From contig CM043878.1 of assembly GCA_023846275.1 (NCBI GenBank), positions 8,859,501 through 8,923,500 on the forward strand: DNA of 64,000 nucleotides, given 5' to 3'. The DNA comes from Vanilla planifolia. Taxonomy: Eukaryota; Streptophyta; Magnoliopsida; Asparagales; Orchidaceae. Below the pieces are notes generated by a model. It was not told the origin of the DNA and did not search any database. It saw only the letters and a list, made by a program, of their open reading frames with translations. The translations under genes were made by a program, and so were the position numbers. Below, in pieces: positions 11,628 to 23,116 of the stretch (position 1 is its first letter; each line of letters opens with the position of its first letter).

Positions 11628-14600
11628 TCAGGAATTTCGCCCTCGAAATTCAGCAAGAAGTTCCGGCCATTTTCCAGCAACATCCTGCTCTAGCTCCCAG
11701 GTTGCCTCCCTTTCGTCATGTCTATTCCACAGAACCTTGACCATAGGAAACGACCTGTTCCTCAGCTGTCTGCTGCTCTCCTCGAGGATGCGAACTGGTA
11801 GTTCCACATAAGAAGAATCTGGTGCCACTTGTAAACCAGGAAGATCATCACTGATGCAATGAGAAGGATCTGGCACATATTTCTTGAGATTCGAAACATG
11901 GAACACATTGTGAATCTCAGTCAGATGCTCAGGAAGTGCCAACCTGTAAGCCACTTCACCGATCCTCTCCAGAATAGGATAGGGTCCAATGTAACGAGGT
12001 CGAAGCTTAGAAGGCTTTCCAAACCTGAATAGACCCCGCATAGGACTGACCTTCAGGAATACCCTATCTCCCACAGAAAACTCAACAGCCTTGTGCTTAG
12101 GATCATAATATTTCTTCTGGCGATCTTGCACAGTACGTAATCTGTCCTGCAATAACTTGACTTCCGCTGTGGTCTCCTCTACAATCTGGGGTCCCCACAC
12201 TCTCCTGGAATCACCCTCCTCCCAACAAAGAGGAGATCTGCACCTACGCCCATACAACGCCTCGTAAGGTGCCATACCAATCGACGCCTGGAAGCTGTTA
12301 TTGTACACAAACTCTACCAAGGGTAATCGTCTAGTCCAATCTGTTGAGTAAGTTTGTACGCTCAAGCGTAGCAAATCCTCCAAGGTCCGAATAGTCCGCT
12401 CAGACTGTCCATCCGTCTGAGGATGATAAGCAGTACTGAACTTTAACTGTGTACCCATGGCAGTGTGTAAGCTCTTCCAAAACTGTGATGTGAATTTGGC
12501 GTCTCTGTCAGAAATAATAGAACGGGGAATCCCATGCAATCTGACAATCTGCTGAATATATATCTCTGCCAACTGTGCCGCTGAATCCGTCTTCTTAATG
12601 GATAAGAAATGGGCTGACTTGGTCAATCGATCTACGATGACCCAAATAGCATCAAAACCTTGTCTGGTACGAGGAAGACCAGTCACAAAGTCCATAGTGA
12701 TGTCATCCCATTTCCACTCCGGAATCGGCAATCTCTGTAACAATCCTCCAGGTCTCTGGTGTTCGGCCTTAACTTGCTGACATGTAAGGCATTTCCTAAC
12801 AAAGGCAGCAACATCTGTCTTCAAACCTCTCCACCAGAAAACACTCCTCAAATTCCTGTACATCTTGACTTCTCCAGGGTGCATAGCCAAGGTTCCATAG
12901 TGAGCCTCCCGAAGGATCCTCTCCCTGAACTCCTGATGTGATGGTACACACCAGCGACCCCTGAAGGTCAAAATGTTGTCTCTGAGAGCAAAGTCTCCTC
13001 CCAATCCCTGCGATGCCAACTCAATCTTCTCCTTCAGCTCTTCATCACAAAGCTGAAGGTCACGCATCTCAGATAACCAGTCAGCCCGAATAGTCAATGA
13101 GCTGAGTCTGTGAACCAGTCTCTGAATAGACAACTGTTCCTGACATCTTTCAACATTCCAATCCAAGTCTGGTATAGAGTCACAGACTAACATATTATGC
13201 ACAACTGCGTGTCTGCTCAAGGCATCAGCCACTGGATTAGCCTTCCCCTCGCAGTAGTTTATTGTCAGCTCGTAATCCTTTATCAGTTCCAACCACCTCC
13301 TCTGCCTCAAGTTCAGTTCCTTCTGAGTGAACAGATACTTAAGACTCTCGTGGTCAGAGAAGCAATCTACAGGAACTCCGTACAAATAATGTCTCCATAT
13401 CTTCAAGGCAAAAATGACAGCAGCTAACTCCAAATCATGAGTGGGATAATTCTTCTCATGATCCTTCAGTTGCCTCGAAGCATATGCTATAACTCTGTTA
13501 TCCTGCATTAGTACGGCTCCCAAGCCTATATGTGAAGCATCAGTGTACATCTGATACGGCTTCTCCTGTGTGGGTAACATCAATACTGGAGCGGTGCTAA
13601 GCCTCTGCTTCAGCTCTAGGAAACTGTTCTCACAACTCTCTGTCCACTCAAAAGATTTTCCCTTCCGGGTCAACTGGGTTAGTGGAGCAGCCAGTCTAGA
13701 AAAGTGAGGAACAAATTTCCTATAGTATCCAGCCAAACCAAGGAAACTCCGGATCTCAGTGACAGAAGATGGCCGTTTCCAATCAATAATAGCTCGTATC
13801 TTGCTAGGATCAACAGCCACGCCCTCCGCACTGACAATGTGTCCTAAGAATGCTACTGAGTCCAGCCAAAAAGAACACTTGGAGAATTTTGCATACAGCT
13901 CATTCTCCCGCAACACTGTAAGCACAGTCCTCAACTGATCTGCATGAGTATCCCTATCTCTGGAATAAATCAATATATCATCTATAAAGATGATCACAAA
14001 CCGATCCAGAAAGGCATGAAAAACTCGATGCATCAGGTTCATAAATACTGCTGGAGCATTAGTCAATCCAAAAGGCAACACTGTGAACTCGTAATGTCCG
14101 TATCTAGTACGGAATGCTGTCTTGGGTACATCAGAATCTCTAATCCGGATCTGGTGATAACCCGAGCGTAAGTCAATCTTGGAGAACACAGTTGCTCCCT
14201 GAAGTTGATCCAGCAAATCATCGATGCGTGGTAAAGGGTATCGGTTACGAATAGTAACCTTATTCAATTCCCTATAATCCACACACAGCCTCATACTACC
14301 ATCTTTCTTCTTGACAAATAAGACAGGGGCACCCCAAGGTGAACAACTGGGGCGTATGAGTCCCTTGTCTAATAAGTCCTGTAACTGAGTCTTCAACTCT
14401 GCTAGCTCGGCTGGAGCCATCCTGTAAGGAGCTCTAGCAATAGGAGCTACTCCTGCCTCCAAATCAATTGAAAACTCCACTTCCCTAGCTGGTGGAAATC
14501 CAGGCAACTCCTCTGGAAAAACCATAGGAAAATCTCTCACCACTGGAATATCTGACATAGGGGTAGTGGTGGCTTGGCTATCGGTCACATAGGCCAACCA

Positions 14601-15989
14601 ACCAGTACAACCCTTACTTACTAACCTTCCAGCCTGAAGAACTGAGATCAGGGGAATCTGCCTGTTCAGACCAAAGTATATCACATCCCCCGAACCAGGC
14701 ACTCTGATCCTGACCTTCTTCTCCCAACAATCCAGAACCACTGCATGGTGGCACAACCAATCCATCCCCAAAATGATGTCGAACTCTGCTAGTGGCACAC
14801 ATATCAACTCTGTCACGAATTCGTGTCCACTAATCAGAATAGATCCGTCAATCTTCTGAACAGTGGGAATCTCTTTCCCATCAGGAAGTCTAACCAGTAA
14901 GGGTTCCTTCAAGTAACCCTTGGATCCTGATATCTGATTCCAGATCCTCTCAGCAACAAAAGAATGAGATGCACCAGTATCAAACAAAGTCATGCACTGC
15001 ACGTTGCCAAAATGAAGCATACCTGTGATCACTTCTGGTGACTCTGAAGCCTGCTGCCGAGTCAGTGCAAATACCCTGGGCTGTCCCCCAGATGAACCAA
15101 CCGGTCCCGTGATCCTCTGTTTCTTCAACTCTGGGCAGTCGCACTTCTTGTGTCCGGGCTGTCGACAATGGTAGCAGATAATCCCCCCAGTCCGGGTACC
15201 TGTCTGCTGCACTGGTCTCTCAGAAATAGGTCGTGGCCGGACCACGACCTCCTGAGTACCACTGTGATCTCTGTGTCTCTTGCCCTTTTTGTTTTGTTGG
15301 ATATTTCTGAATTCCTTCCTCTTGTTATGAGTCTCTCTCTGGGCCTCCATCCGGATATCAATAAGCTCAACGGATCTCGCAGCCTCCACCAAGTCACGAA
15401 ACCTGGCAAACCGACTCACAACTAGCTGGCGCTGCAGCATAGGACGAAGTCCCTCCAGGAACATCTCACATCTGCGTTCCTCAGAAGGCACTAGCTCTAC
15501 GGCGTACCTCGCCAGATAAGTGAACCTCGATAAGTAATCGTTCACTGACATCTGGCCCTGCCTGAGGTGTATAAGTTCCCTCCTGAACTGAGCCATGGCA
15601 GAGGCCGGAATGTAGCACTCCCTGAATGCCTCAACAAAGTCATCCCATGCTATCTCACTGTTCTGGGCCTCCCCAAACATAGCGCGCCGCTGGCCTCTCC
15701 ACCAGGTAGCAGCCTCTCCCTCCAACACTAGAGCAGCAAGCACTACCCTCCTGCCGAATGGACATCCCAAGGCATCAAATAGCTCAAGCATATGAGCCAT
15801 CCAGTCATCTGCCACCGCTGGGTCAGCCGACCCACTGAAGCTCCGCGGACGCAACCGCATGAAGGCATCGATCCAACGATCCACGGCTGGCTCAACTGGC
15901 AATGCTGGGATCGTCTCCGGGGTAGGAGTAGTAGATACCGGTCTGCCTCTAGCTGCTCCACGAGCGGAAAGTCTCCTGGTACCAGCCAT
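11628..15989 (-). CDS. Gag-Pol polyprotein of a Tekay-like Ty3/gypsy chromovirus
   Basis: A single uninterrupted frame of 1453 codons from the first in-frame ATG (15989; the frame extends upstream only through a non-ATG TTG). Gag homology covers about residues 45-215, followed by a CCHC knuckle ([14 protein letters not shown], 272-285). The protease has its LFDTGAS motif with D337. Reverse transcriptase shows [17 protein letters not shown] and the catalytic FIDD (668-671). RNase H starts at TDAS (D817) and ends near DALSR. Integrase has the HHCC zinc site (H1030, H1037, C1067, C1070) and the DDE triad D1100, D1161, E1197 with 35 residues between the last two. A GPY/F module and a chromodomain-like C-terminus ([16 protein letters not shown]) close the protein; such tails direct chromovirus integration to particular chromatin. 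Gag and Pol share one frame, as is common in this clade. All catalytic residues I checked are present, so it may encode an active element. Confidence 0.96.
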   Translation of the reverse strand: MAGTRRLSARGAARGRPVSTTPTPETIPALPVEPAVDRWIDAFMRLRPRSFSGSADPAVADDWMAHMLELFDALGCPFGRRVVLAALVLEGEAATWWRGQRRAMFGEAQNSEIAWDDFVEAFRECYIPASAMAQFRRELIHLRQGQMSVNDYLSRFTYLARYAVELVPSEERRCEMFLEGLRPMLQRQLVVSRFARFRDLVEAARSVELIDIRMEAQRETHNKRKEFRNIQQNKKGKRHRDHSGTQEVVVRPRPISERPVQQTGTRTGGIICYHCRQPGHKKCDCPELKKQRITGPVGSSGGQPRVFALTRQQASESPEVITGMLHFGNVQCMTLFDTGASHSFVAERIWNQISGSKGYLKEPLLVRLPDGKEIPTVQKIDGSILISGHEFVTELICVPLAEFDIILGMDWLCHHAVVLDCWEKKVRIRVPGSGDVIYFGLNRQIPLISVLQAGRLVSKGCTGWLAYVTDSQATTTPMSDIPVVRDFPMVFPEELPGFPPAREVEFSIDLEAGVAPIARAPYRMAPAELAELKTQLQDLLDKGLIRPSCSPWGAPVLFVKKKDGSMRLCVDYRELNKVTIRNRYPLPRIDDLLDQLQGATVFSKIDLRSGYHQIRIRDSDVPKTAFRTRYGHYEFTVLPFGLTNAPAVFMNLMHRVFHAFLDRFVIIFIDDILIYSRDRDTHADQLRTVLTVLRENELYAKFSKCSFWLDSVAFLGHIVSAEGVAVDPSKIRAIIDWKRPSSVTEIRSFLGLAGYYRKFVPHFSRLAAPLTQLTRKGKSFEWTESCENSFLELKQRLSTAPVLMLPTQEKPYQMYTDASHIGLGAVLMQDNRVIAYASRQLKDHEKNYPTHDLELAAVIFALKIWRHYLYGVPVDCFSDHESLKYLFTQKELNLRQRRWLELIKDYELTINYCEGKANPVADALSRHAVVHNMLVCDSIPDLDWNVERCQEQLSIQRLVHRLSSLTIRADWLSEMRDLQLCDEELKEKIELASQGLGGDFALRDNILTFRGRWCVPSHQEFRERILREAHYGTLAMHPGEVKMYRNLRSVFWWRGLKTDVAAFVRKCLTCQQVKAEHQRPGGLLQRLPIPEWKWDDITMDFVTGLPRTRQGFDAIWVIVDRLTKSAHFLSIKKTDSAAQLAEIYIQQIVRLHGIPRSIISDRDAKFTSQFWKSLHTAMGTQLKFSTAYHPQTDGQSERTIRTLEDLLRLSVQTYSTDWTRRLPLVEFVYNNSFQASIGMAPYEALYGRRCRSPLCWEEGDSRRVWGPQIVEETTAEVKLLQDRLRTVQDRQKKYYDPKHKAVEFSVGDRVFLKVSPMRGLFRFGKPSKLRPRYIGPYPILERIGEVAYRLALPEHLTEIHNVFHVSNLKKYVPDPSHCISDDLPGLQVAPDSSYVELPVRILEESSRQLRNRSFPMVKVLWNRHDEREATWELEQDVAGKWPELLAEFRGRNS

Positions 15990-16131
15990 ACTGTCAAAAA
16001 CAATTAATCTGGCATTAGAGTCGTCATTTGGCAATTGGCATATGGACTACTATAGTATACAAAAGAATCAACAGTTCTCCCCACCTTGGGTTGAACCCCT
16101 ATACACGTCTAGCCCCGTTATCCTCACCTAG

Positions 16132-16144
16132 GGCTCTGATACCA
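16132..16144 (-). other. Primer-binding site, initiator-Met tRNA type
   Basis: On the minus strand TGGTATCAGAGCC begins 4 nt inside the 5' LTR. This is the standard plant LTR-element site complementary to the 3' end of initiator-Met tRNA. Confidence 0.93.
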
Positions 16145-16188
16145 CTACTGTTACACCCCATTTTTTTCCTAGGCTGATTTTTGGCATA

Positions 16189-16222
<34 letters not shown>

Positions 16223-17134
16223 TATAGACAGCTCAGATCGTCCCATACCAACCTGAGTAGCCTACGAAAAACATAGGATATAACACATCATTACACACCT
16301 ACCTTCCTTAACAATGTGGATCCCATCTCCCGGGTACACCGTCAAGTCAGGTTCATGACTCCTGAGTTAACAGATGGACTCGCGCAATGTTACTCCTACT
16401 AGACCAAATACTCCTTACCCACACCGGTAGGAGAACCGATCTAATAGAAGTCTGAACCCCCACGGTTAAGTTCCATAGTCATGTAATGACCTCACCATCA
16501 AACGGAAGATATATAACATCCACAGATAAATGTAGCACTCCACTCACCATACTCCAAGACAATAAGATAAGACAGTAAATGGAACTACATTACAAGAATA
16601 AGATACAAGTCCACAAGTGTAATATTGTTCATCCAGATACATAATTCCGAATTACCCTCAAATTATATGTAACATATGAGAATAACAGTCTCACTGAAAC
16701 ATCCAACAGCAACAATCAACTAACCAGAATATCTCAGACAATCACCAATCAGAAATCCTTCACAAGCCTGCTGACCACGATCCCACCTAATCCGGTAGCG
16801 TCAAGTCTGCCGAGCCACTGAAAATATATAATACAGGAATGAGCTACGCCCAGTAGGAAAGTCAGCTAGTAAAACTCACATGCAAGAGAAGGATAATAGC
16901 AAAAATACAGGAATACAGCATAACAATGTACGGTGGATAGGCACTCTCAATCCCAGACTCCGACCAACCACAGCCACCCCAGTCACACCAGAGTAGCTCT
17001 CCTCTGGGCTACCAGGCAACGTGCCAGTGGGAACGCCCATCTCGAAACACGCATGGCGCCTAAGCACCCGACACCGCAGTGTCTCTCGTCAATCAATCTC
17101 CTGGAGACTACAGACAGATCCAGTCACATAATCT

Positions 17135-17244
17135 CTAGCCAACGTGAGACACCCCTGCCACCCTAAGGCGCGCAGGCCTACACACTTGGCTAGCCACTGC
17201 GAGACACCCCTGCCACCCTCAGGCGCGCAGGCCTACACACATGG
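17135..17244. repeat. 55-bp tandem duplication in the LTR (right copy)
   Basis: Counterpart of 9463-9572, identical in arrangement. Confidence 0.85.
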
Positions 17245-18809
17245 ACCAGGAGAGATTGACTCAGCCACCGTCCCAAAGAGTCCTCTACCAACAACTTCCA
17301 TAGAAGCTCACGCCCCTACAGTCATTGCCAATCTCTAACTCCAAGATCCGGCAACATGTATCCAGGTACAACAAGGCGCATACCAGTCACATGTATACTG
17401 TGGAAGCTAAGTCTGAACCGCACAGTTACCTACCACAACTACCCTAAAACATCATATAGGGTCTATAGTAGTCCGGTCCAGTATGCCAATCCATAAAATA
17501 TGCCAACACTGAGTAAACTGACTCAATCCATGTCAATGCCATCCAAGTAACATAAACTGTATAGAAATTCTGACTATTCTGGTAACACTTACCCAAGTGT
17601 CACACTTCCTTCCAACTGATCCAGCTGTACTGAATTTATAGATAATTTCCAACAGTAACTTTCAACTTGTCTATGTGATTTCCCTAAATCACATTTTTCT
17701 CGTTTCAGGAAATTTTAAATTTCAACTTCAATTTCTGCCCTTTATCCATTTTCCGAAATTCGAAATAAATTTCCAAATAAAATTTAAATTCCACATATAT
17801 CCTTTTTCCGAAAATTCGGATTAATAAATTCCACATATATCCTGTTTTTCCAAAAATTCGGATTAATTTCTGAATTAATTTAAAAATTCCAAAAAATCAA
17901 ATTCTGCCCTTTCTTAATTTTCCGAAATTCGGAATAAATTTCCGAATTAAAATTTAAATTCACATATATCCATTTTCCGAAAATTCGGATTTATTTCCGA
18001 ATTAAGTTTTTTCCTTCGCCATTCGTCCGCGCCCGCGTTCCGCTGAACCGGGTTTCGCTGCCGGTTCGGAAAACCCGCGCTGAACCGCGAACCGGTTTTC
18101 GCTGCCGGTTCGGGCCTTCGTGCCGTTCGTCCGCGCCGAATCCCGCTGAACCGGTTTTCGCTGCCGGTTCGGAACTCTCGCGCTGAACCGCGACACCGCC
18201 GAACCAATTTCTTAATAATCCGTTAATCGGATTAATTTTAATTACTAATAAAATGGCGTAAATATCATTAATTACTTAATTAGATTTGATATTATCTAAA
18301 CTCTTCTCCTTTCTCGGTCCGAAGCCCGCGAAACCCTAGCCGCCGCCATCGCCGACCATTACGATCCTTCCGTCGATTTCCGGCGACTGCGAACAAGGAG
18401 AACAATTTCCTAACATGCTCCTAAGCATCAATAAATTTTTTTTTTCGGCGAAATGGGAATTTTTCCAGGAAATTCCGAAATTTGCAAAAGACACAAATTA
18501 GCATTCAATTAAATCCGATTTTCATCCACATGCTTGTTTTCATTAAGCAAAGTATTTCATGCTTTTAATTTTCTACTAAATCACTAATTTAAACTGAATT
18601 TCCTACCTCAACGACGCCGGCGACGGTGAACTTCGTCCGTAGCTCGCCGCAGCTCCTCGCCGAACGAATCCGGTACGAATTGACTCTCCTCGTTCCCGTG
18701 AATCTCCAGGCACAAAAAGCCCCTTGCCAGGCCGCCGGAATCACGCGCCGTACGCCGGAAAAACTCTCTCTATCGGTCGGCCGAACAAACCCTAATCGTT
18801 TCGCGAGGG

Positions 18810-18816
18810 TTTTATA
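18810..18816 (-). promoter_or_regulatory. Candidate LTR TATA box, 5' LTR
   Basis: On the minus strand the sequence reads AAATATAAAACCC, with TATAAAA at 18816-18810. It lies about 470 bp inside the LTR and just downstream, in element orientation, of a 40-bp tandem repeat, an arrangement seen in retrotransposon U3 promoters. The identical copy in the left LTR is at 11138-11144. The role is inferred. Confidence 0.4.
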
Positions 18817-18842
18817 TTTCTGGCCGACACGGTGAAACCCAT

Positions 18843-18922
18843 TACGCGCCGTTGACACGCTTTCGACACGGTAAGCACCCGATACGCGCTGTCGACACGC
18901 TATCGACACGGTAAGCACCCGA
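18843..18922. repeat. Two 40-bp tandem units in U3 (5' LTR)
   Basis: Units 18843-18882 and 18883-18922 differ at three positions and both end CGACACGGTAAGCACCCGA. They sit immediately upstream of the candidate TATA box in element orientation, so they may act as enhancer-like repeats. This is inferred from position. Confidence 0.85.
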
Positions 18923-19285
18923 TCAGCCGGTTCAATCCCAACCGTCGATCACGACCGTCCGATCAGCTTATCAGAACGCACGCGCAAACTCACTCGGCGA
19001 ACCGTCTCCGCCTCCGCTGAACCGTTCCGGTCCGGTTCACGCGCGGTAAACCAATTTCCGGTTTAATTTAAATGGATTTTCGAATTTCTAAAAATCCAAT
19101 AAATCTAATTAAACAGGGAAAATTAATTAAAAATTCCTCGGTGCTCCGAAAAATTCCCAAAAGATTTCAGAAATTCCAATTGCCTACAATTGAGTTCCTG
19201 GCTCATCCTACTGTCGATTCGAAATCATCCAAGCCACAATTAATTTATTAAAGATCAAATACATAAAATTTTACCGGGTATAACA

Positions 19286-19290
19286 ATGAT
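19286..19290. repeat. Target-site duplication ATGAT, right copy
   Basis: ATGAT directly follows the TAACA end of the right LTR; it matches the left copy at 8470-8474. Confidence 0.95.
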
Positions 19291-19420
19291 GGTTTGGGTC
19301 AACATGGTTTGCAAGGTCATTGAGCTAGCACAGATCAATATATGTGAGCGTGTCAACATAGGTTGACATAGGATGTTGCGAATCAACATGGATCACCCCG
19401 GGTCGATTCGTGTAATGCAA
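19286..19420. repeat. Right half of the disrupted repeat-like target
   Basis: Continues the GGTCAACATGG-like word pattern of the left flank and then fades into AT-rich sequence. It is interpretable only together with 8081-8474. Confidence 0.3.
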
Positions 19421-22400
19421 GCAGCTTTTTAGAAAGCTACATTTAAATATAGTTTTAAATCCTTAATCACTTTATTGTCAACACACGAGAAGACGAGGGT
19501 TTTATTCCTGTGAAGAGAAAAAAGAATGGCAAAAGAGTTTGACAACTCGAGGAGCGACAAAGATGGCGGATTGGCAGTGGAGGAGAATAAATTGGCGAGG
19601 GTTCCAATGAAGTTGGGATTACTAAAGGAGGAATACAAAGCTTTCTCATATTGTGATTGGTATTTGGCGACTATTATGAAGGTTTCGACCGTGTTGGAGG
19701 AGCTTCTCAAAACTATTTCCTTCTTCTGCTTCTCTCTCTACTTCCACTTCCTTCATCTCCCCTTTGTAGTCCACATAAAGAGAGATTTTATAGTGGTGTT
19801 CGACGAATGACACCAAGATCACGTCGAATTCCCTATTTAGTCTTTTAATCTGGCACAGTGGCTTTTCACTAATAAGTACATTATGTCATCACACTATATT
19901 TTTTTAGGACTTTTTTGCATCTTTAAACATGATCATAGCTACCTTTGCATATCCTCTTATAATAAATGTCTTTGATCTTTTATTTGCTTTCATAATAATT
20001 TTCTTTATATTCTCTTTTTGTTTTTCTCTGTTCTGGTTCTCTTTTTCTCTCACTTCATCCATCCTTTAGTGGTTTTCATTTTTATGGCACAACATTACTA
20101 TCTCACTCATAACTAACGTCTCCTTTAAACTTATCCACGTGAGAATTAAGGTTACCAAAATGCACTTTTAAAAGTATTAAAAATGTATTTATGTTTATTT
20201 TTCTTCAAAACTTTAAAACTTATTTATTAGACTTTTAAAAGTTACGAATTCATAAGTATTAGATCTCTCCCATTGAACAATTTTCAATTAAATTCAAATA
20301 AAATTATCAAAAAATTTTAATTAGATTAAAATATATTTTTTTAATTTATTAAAAAATAAGACATATTTTTCAAGACAAATTTAAAATATTAATATTTTAA
20401 TCAATAAGTTTATTAGTTTAAAAAGTTAACCTTATTATATTAAAATATTTATAATTATAAGTCTACTAATATAATCTTACGATTTATAATATATTATATA
20501 TATTAAAACTTTTGAAATGTTACAATCATATTCTACTAACTGTTCAATTACACAATTTTAATCATTTACTTCATATGTGCTGACCATTGGCCTTTTTGTA
20601 GAGAGGATTTGACTGCGAAAGATTAAAAGAGAAAGAAAAAGATACTGCACTCACAAATATTTGTGCAAAAAAAAAAAAAATCAAGTTAAAGAAAAGACAT
20701 GAAATGCACTCAACTCCCCCAACCTAGTCTTAAGTAAAGAGGCACCTAGACTCCAATGATGCCTACATGATCACCATGACTCGTGACATAAAACATAGAA
20801 ATAAAAAAGCTTCACACACTAAAGATAGTATGTTGGATGGTCCACCATTAGATGAATGGTTTTTTTTCTTGTGACGAGGAGTTATGGAAGGTAGCCCTTC
20901 AATCTCTTCTCTCACCCGACAAAGCCTAAATACTATGGTTGGAAATTTCCTTCATTGTCTTATATTGAGATGACAACTATTAAATTTAAAATTTTTACAA
21001 ATTCTATCCATTCTCATAAAAAAATATACACATGCATGCAAACAAGCAAGCATGAACACACACATATAGTGTTTATGGATTGTTTTTTCATATGAATATT
21101 TAGTAGCATGAGGAATAGTGACATCTACTTAATCATTAGAAAATTGCATGTACATGTTTACATTTATCTTCTTCTTTTATATTCAATTATGTTTTAATGA
21201 TATTGCAAATAGTTACAATCTTATTTTCAATAACCAAATCCTCTATCCATATAAATATGCGCATTGTCTATATTTTAATTATTAATTTCTTAACTAACTA
21301 TTAATCTATTTATACTTGATATTAATCAATTGGTATTTTATACAAATTTGCTTATATCGAACTTAATAAAGTTGTTTTACTTTTAATTTACTAAGGTGAT
21401 ACTAAGAAAAAATTATTATATTTTATTGTATCTTGTTTATCATTAAAAAGAGTGAGTCATTTCAAAAAAATCCTACTTATGGTGGGCTTCTTTGTTCATC
21501 TGTGGATGAGATCCTTCGTTAAGATATCTCCTAACAAGACAATAATCTTAAAGGAAGTTTTTTTTCTATATTCATTGTTATCTTTTGTTAGGTATCTTTG
21601 GCATCGTTTATGTTTCTCTCTATTTTTTTTAGTATCTTTACTCTAATGACTAGTTAACTCTATAGTTTTCACTCAAAGAGTGTATCCTTTTGCTTATTCT
21701 TGCTAAGAGGTATCTTTTAAGGTGATGTATCATTACATGCGTTACTCATCTCATGTGTTTTGTTGGGCAATCTTTCGTGGACCATGCTCTTTTAGGCTTC
21801 TCATAGTTGTGCCGTCATTCATTAGTAGTTTGGAGACAATATAAATTTTACAAAAAGTTCAAAAAGCTTAGAAAGTAATTATCACTCAAATGTTTTCTAT
21901 TTATGATGATGATAGATAATCTAAATTGAAAACTGTATCATGTCTCAAAATTAATATACATGGATTTTTTGTTGTCAAAACGATTATGCGCCATCTTTGC
22001 ATAAAATTAATATTCATCAATAATTGCACCCAATCAAAGTCAACTTTTGGAGCTTCTCTTATAAATACTAACTTAGAGTGAAGGTGAGAAGTTCCTTTTT
22101 CAACTTCTTGCTCATCCTTCTCAAGGGAGCACATTTTTTTCTTTTATTTTTAGCATTCTTCATCTTTTAACTTAAAATAATGAGAATAATAATGTCTTTG
22201 ATAATTTTTTTTGTTTTGAAGTTGTGTCATGTAATATCAAGTCATCTTCACCATCTTCCCTTACATCTCACATAAATCTATAGTTTTGCATACATTTATT
22301 TATGCATAACTCGTGTTTGAATCTGGACAAAAATCATCTTGGATCAATAAATTTTAGACTTGTCACTAAGTTGTGAATATTCTTATTGTAGTTTTTTTGT

Positions 22401-22960
22401 TGATGTTAGAACTTTGTACAAAATGTGATATTTTTTTAAAATTATAATTGATGTTTGATATTTGAAATAAAAAAAAAATATATATATATAAAATTATGTT
22501 GTTATTTTTTGAAGATAGCATATAATAAAAATATGAAAATTAAAAATATTACATAGTTGTTCAAGATTTTTCATGAAAACTTAGTAATGCATCTTGTTAG
22601 AGTTTGCTAGAGTAGTGTCTAACATAATCCAATTTGAAAGACTATGTTGAAATATAACTTAATGACTTTAAATTCAATGTTTAGAAAAATGGGGAAAAAG
22701 AAATTCGTTTATCTTTAATTATGCTAATTTGTCAAGAAATTAATTATATCTGTTTAATACGTCAGGAGAAAAATACTCATTAAACTAAAAAAAGAGAGAA
22801 ATTCTCAAAAAATAAAATTTCTTTTAGTATTTATGTATTATTATTATTATTATTATTTTCTTTTATAGAACCGAACAAAGTCTTGTTTTAGTCAAATACG
22901 ACTTGAATTTTTAAATATAGTTTTTTTTAAAATGCATTTTTTAAAAAAATAAGAGAGAAG
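19421..22960. other. Intergenic DNA, no supported gene
   Basis: A plus-strand frame at 19526-19810 opens MAKEFDNSRSDKDGGLA but matches no family I recognise, and its C-terminal half is hydrophobic low-complexity. The rest is AT-rich. A short (TTA)n run lies at 22837-22857. The last few hundred bases are the upstream flank of the methyltransferase gene. Confidence 0.45.
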
Positions 22961-23116
22961 AAAAGGCGTGAATTTATTTAAAGGTATTTTTGCTCGAAAA
23001 AAAAAAAAAAAAGAAACGCCGTACACAAAAGGTTGCTCTCGTCCGTTGCAGCCTGTCTTCCCCGGAAGACTCGGCTTTTCCTGTTCGAAATCGGCGGCGC
23101 TTTGCGGCGAGCTGAA

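Larger units (their letters stand above)
8475..19285 (-). mobile_element. Complete Ty3/gypsy chromovirus (Tekay/Del-like LTR retrotransposon)
   Basis: A full-length LTR retrotransposon of 10,811 bp on the minus strand. Two direct LTRs (8475-11613 and 16149-19285) begin TGTTA and end TAACA, and are flanked by the 5-bp duplication ATGAT (8470-8474 and 19286-19290). Inside are an initiator-Met tRNA primer site next to the 5' (right) LTR, a single Gag-Pol frame, and a polypurine tract abutting the 3' (left) LTR. Pol order is protease, reverse transcriptase, RNase H, integrase, then a GPY/F and chromodomain-like tail, which places it in Ty3/gypsy chromoviruses; LTRs over 3 kb and the tail sequence suit the Tekay (Del) clade. 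The LTRs differ by one base (9278 G versus 16950 A) and by two T in a T-run, so the insertion is very recent. No break in the coding frame is visible. Confidence 0.97.
16149..19285 (-). repeat. 5' LTR of the Tekay-like element (right copy)
   Basis: 3137 bp, identical to the left LTR except A at 16950 (G at 9278) and a T-run of 29 instead of 31. As the element reads leftward, this is the promoter-bearing LTR. Confidence 0.96.

Noticed and set aside
15990..16034. Upstream extension of Gag-Pol by 15 codons
   Set aside because: It relies on a TTG; the first in-frame ATG is at 15989 and gives a normal Gag start.
19526..19810. 94-codon plus-strand frame opening MAKEFDNSRSDKDGG
   Set aside because: Only the first third has balanced composition; the rest is hydrophobic low-complexity, and no family is recognised.
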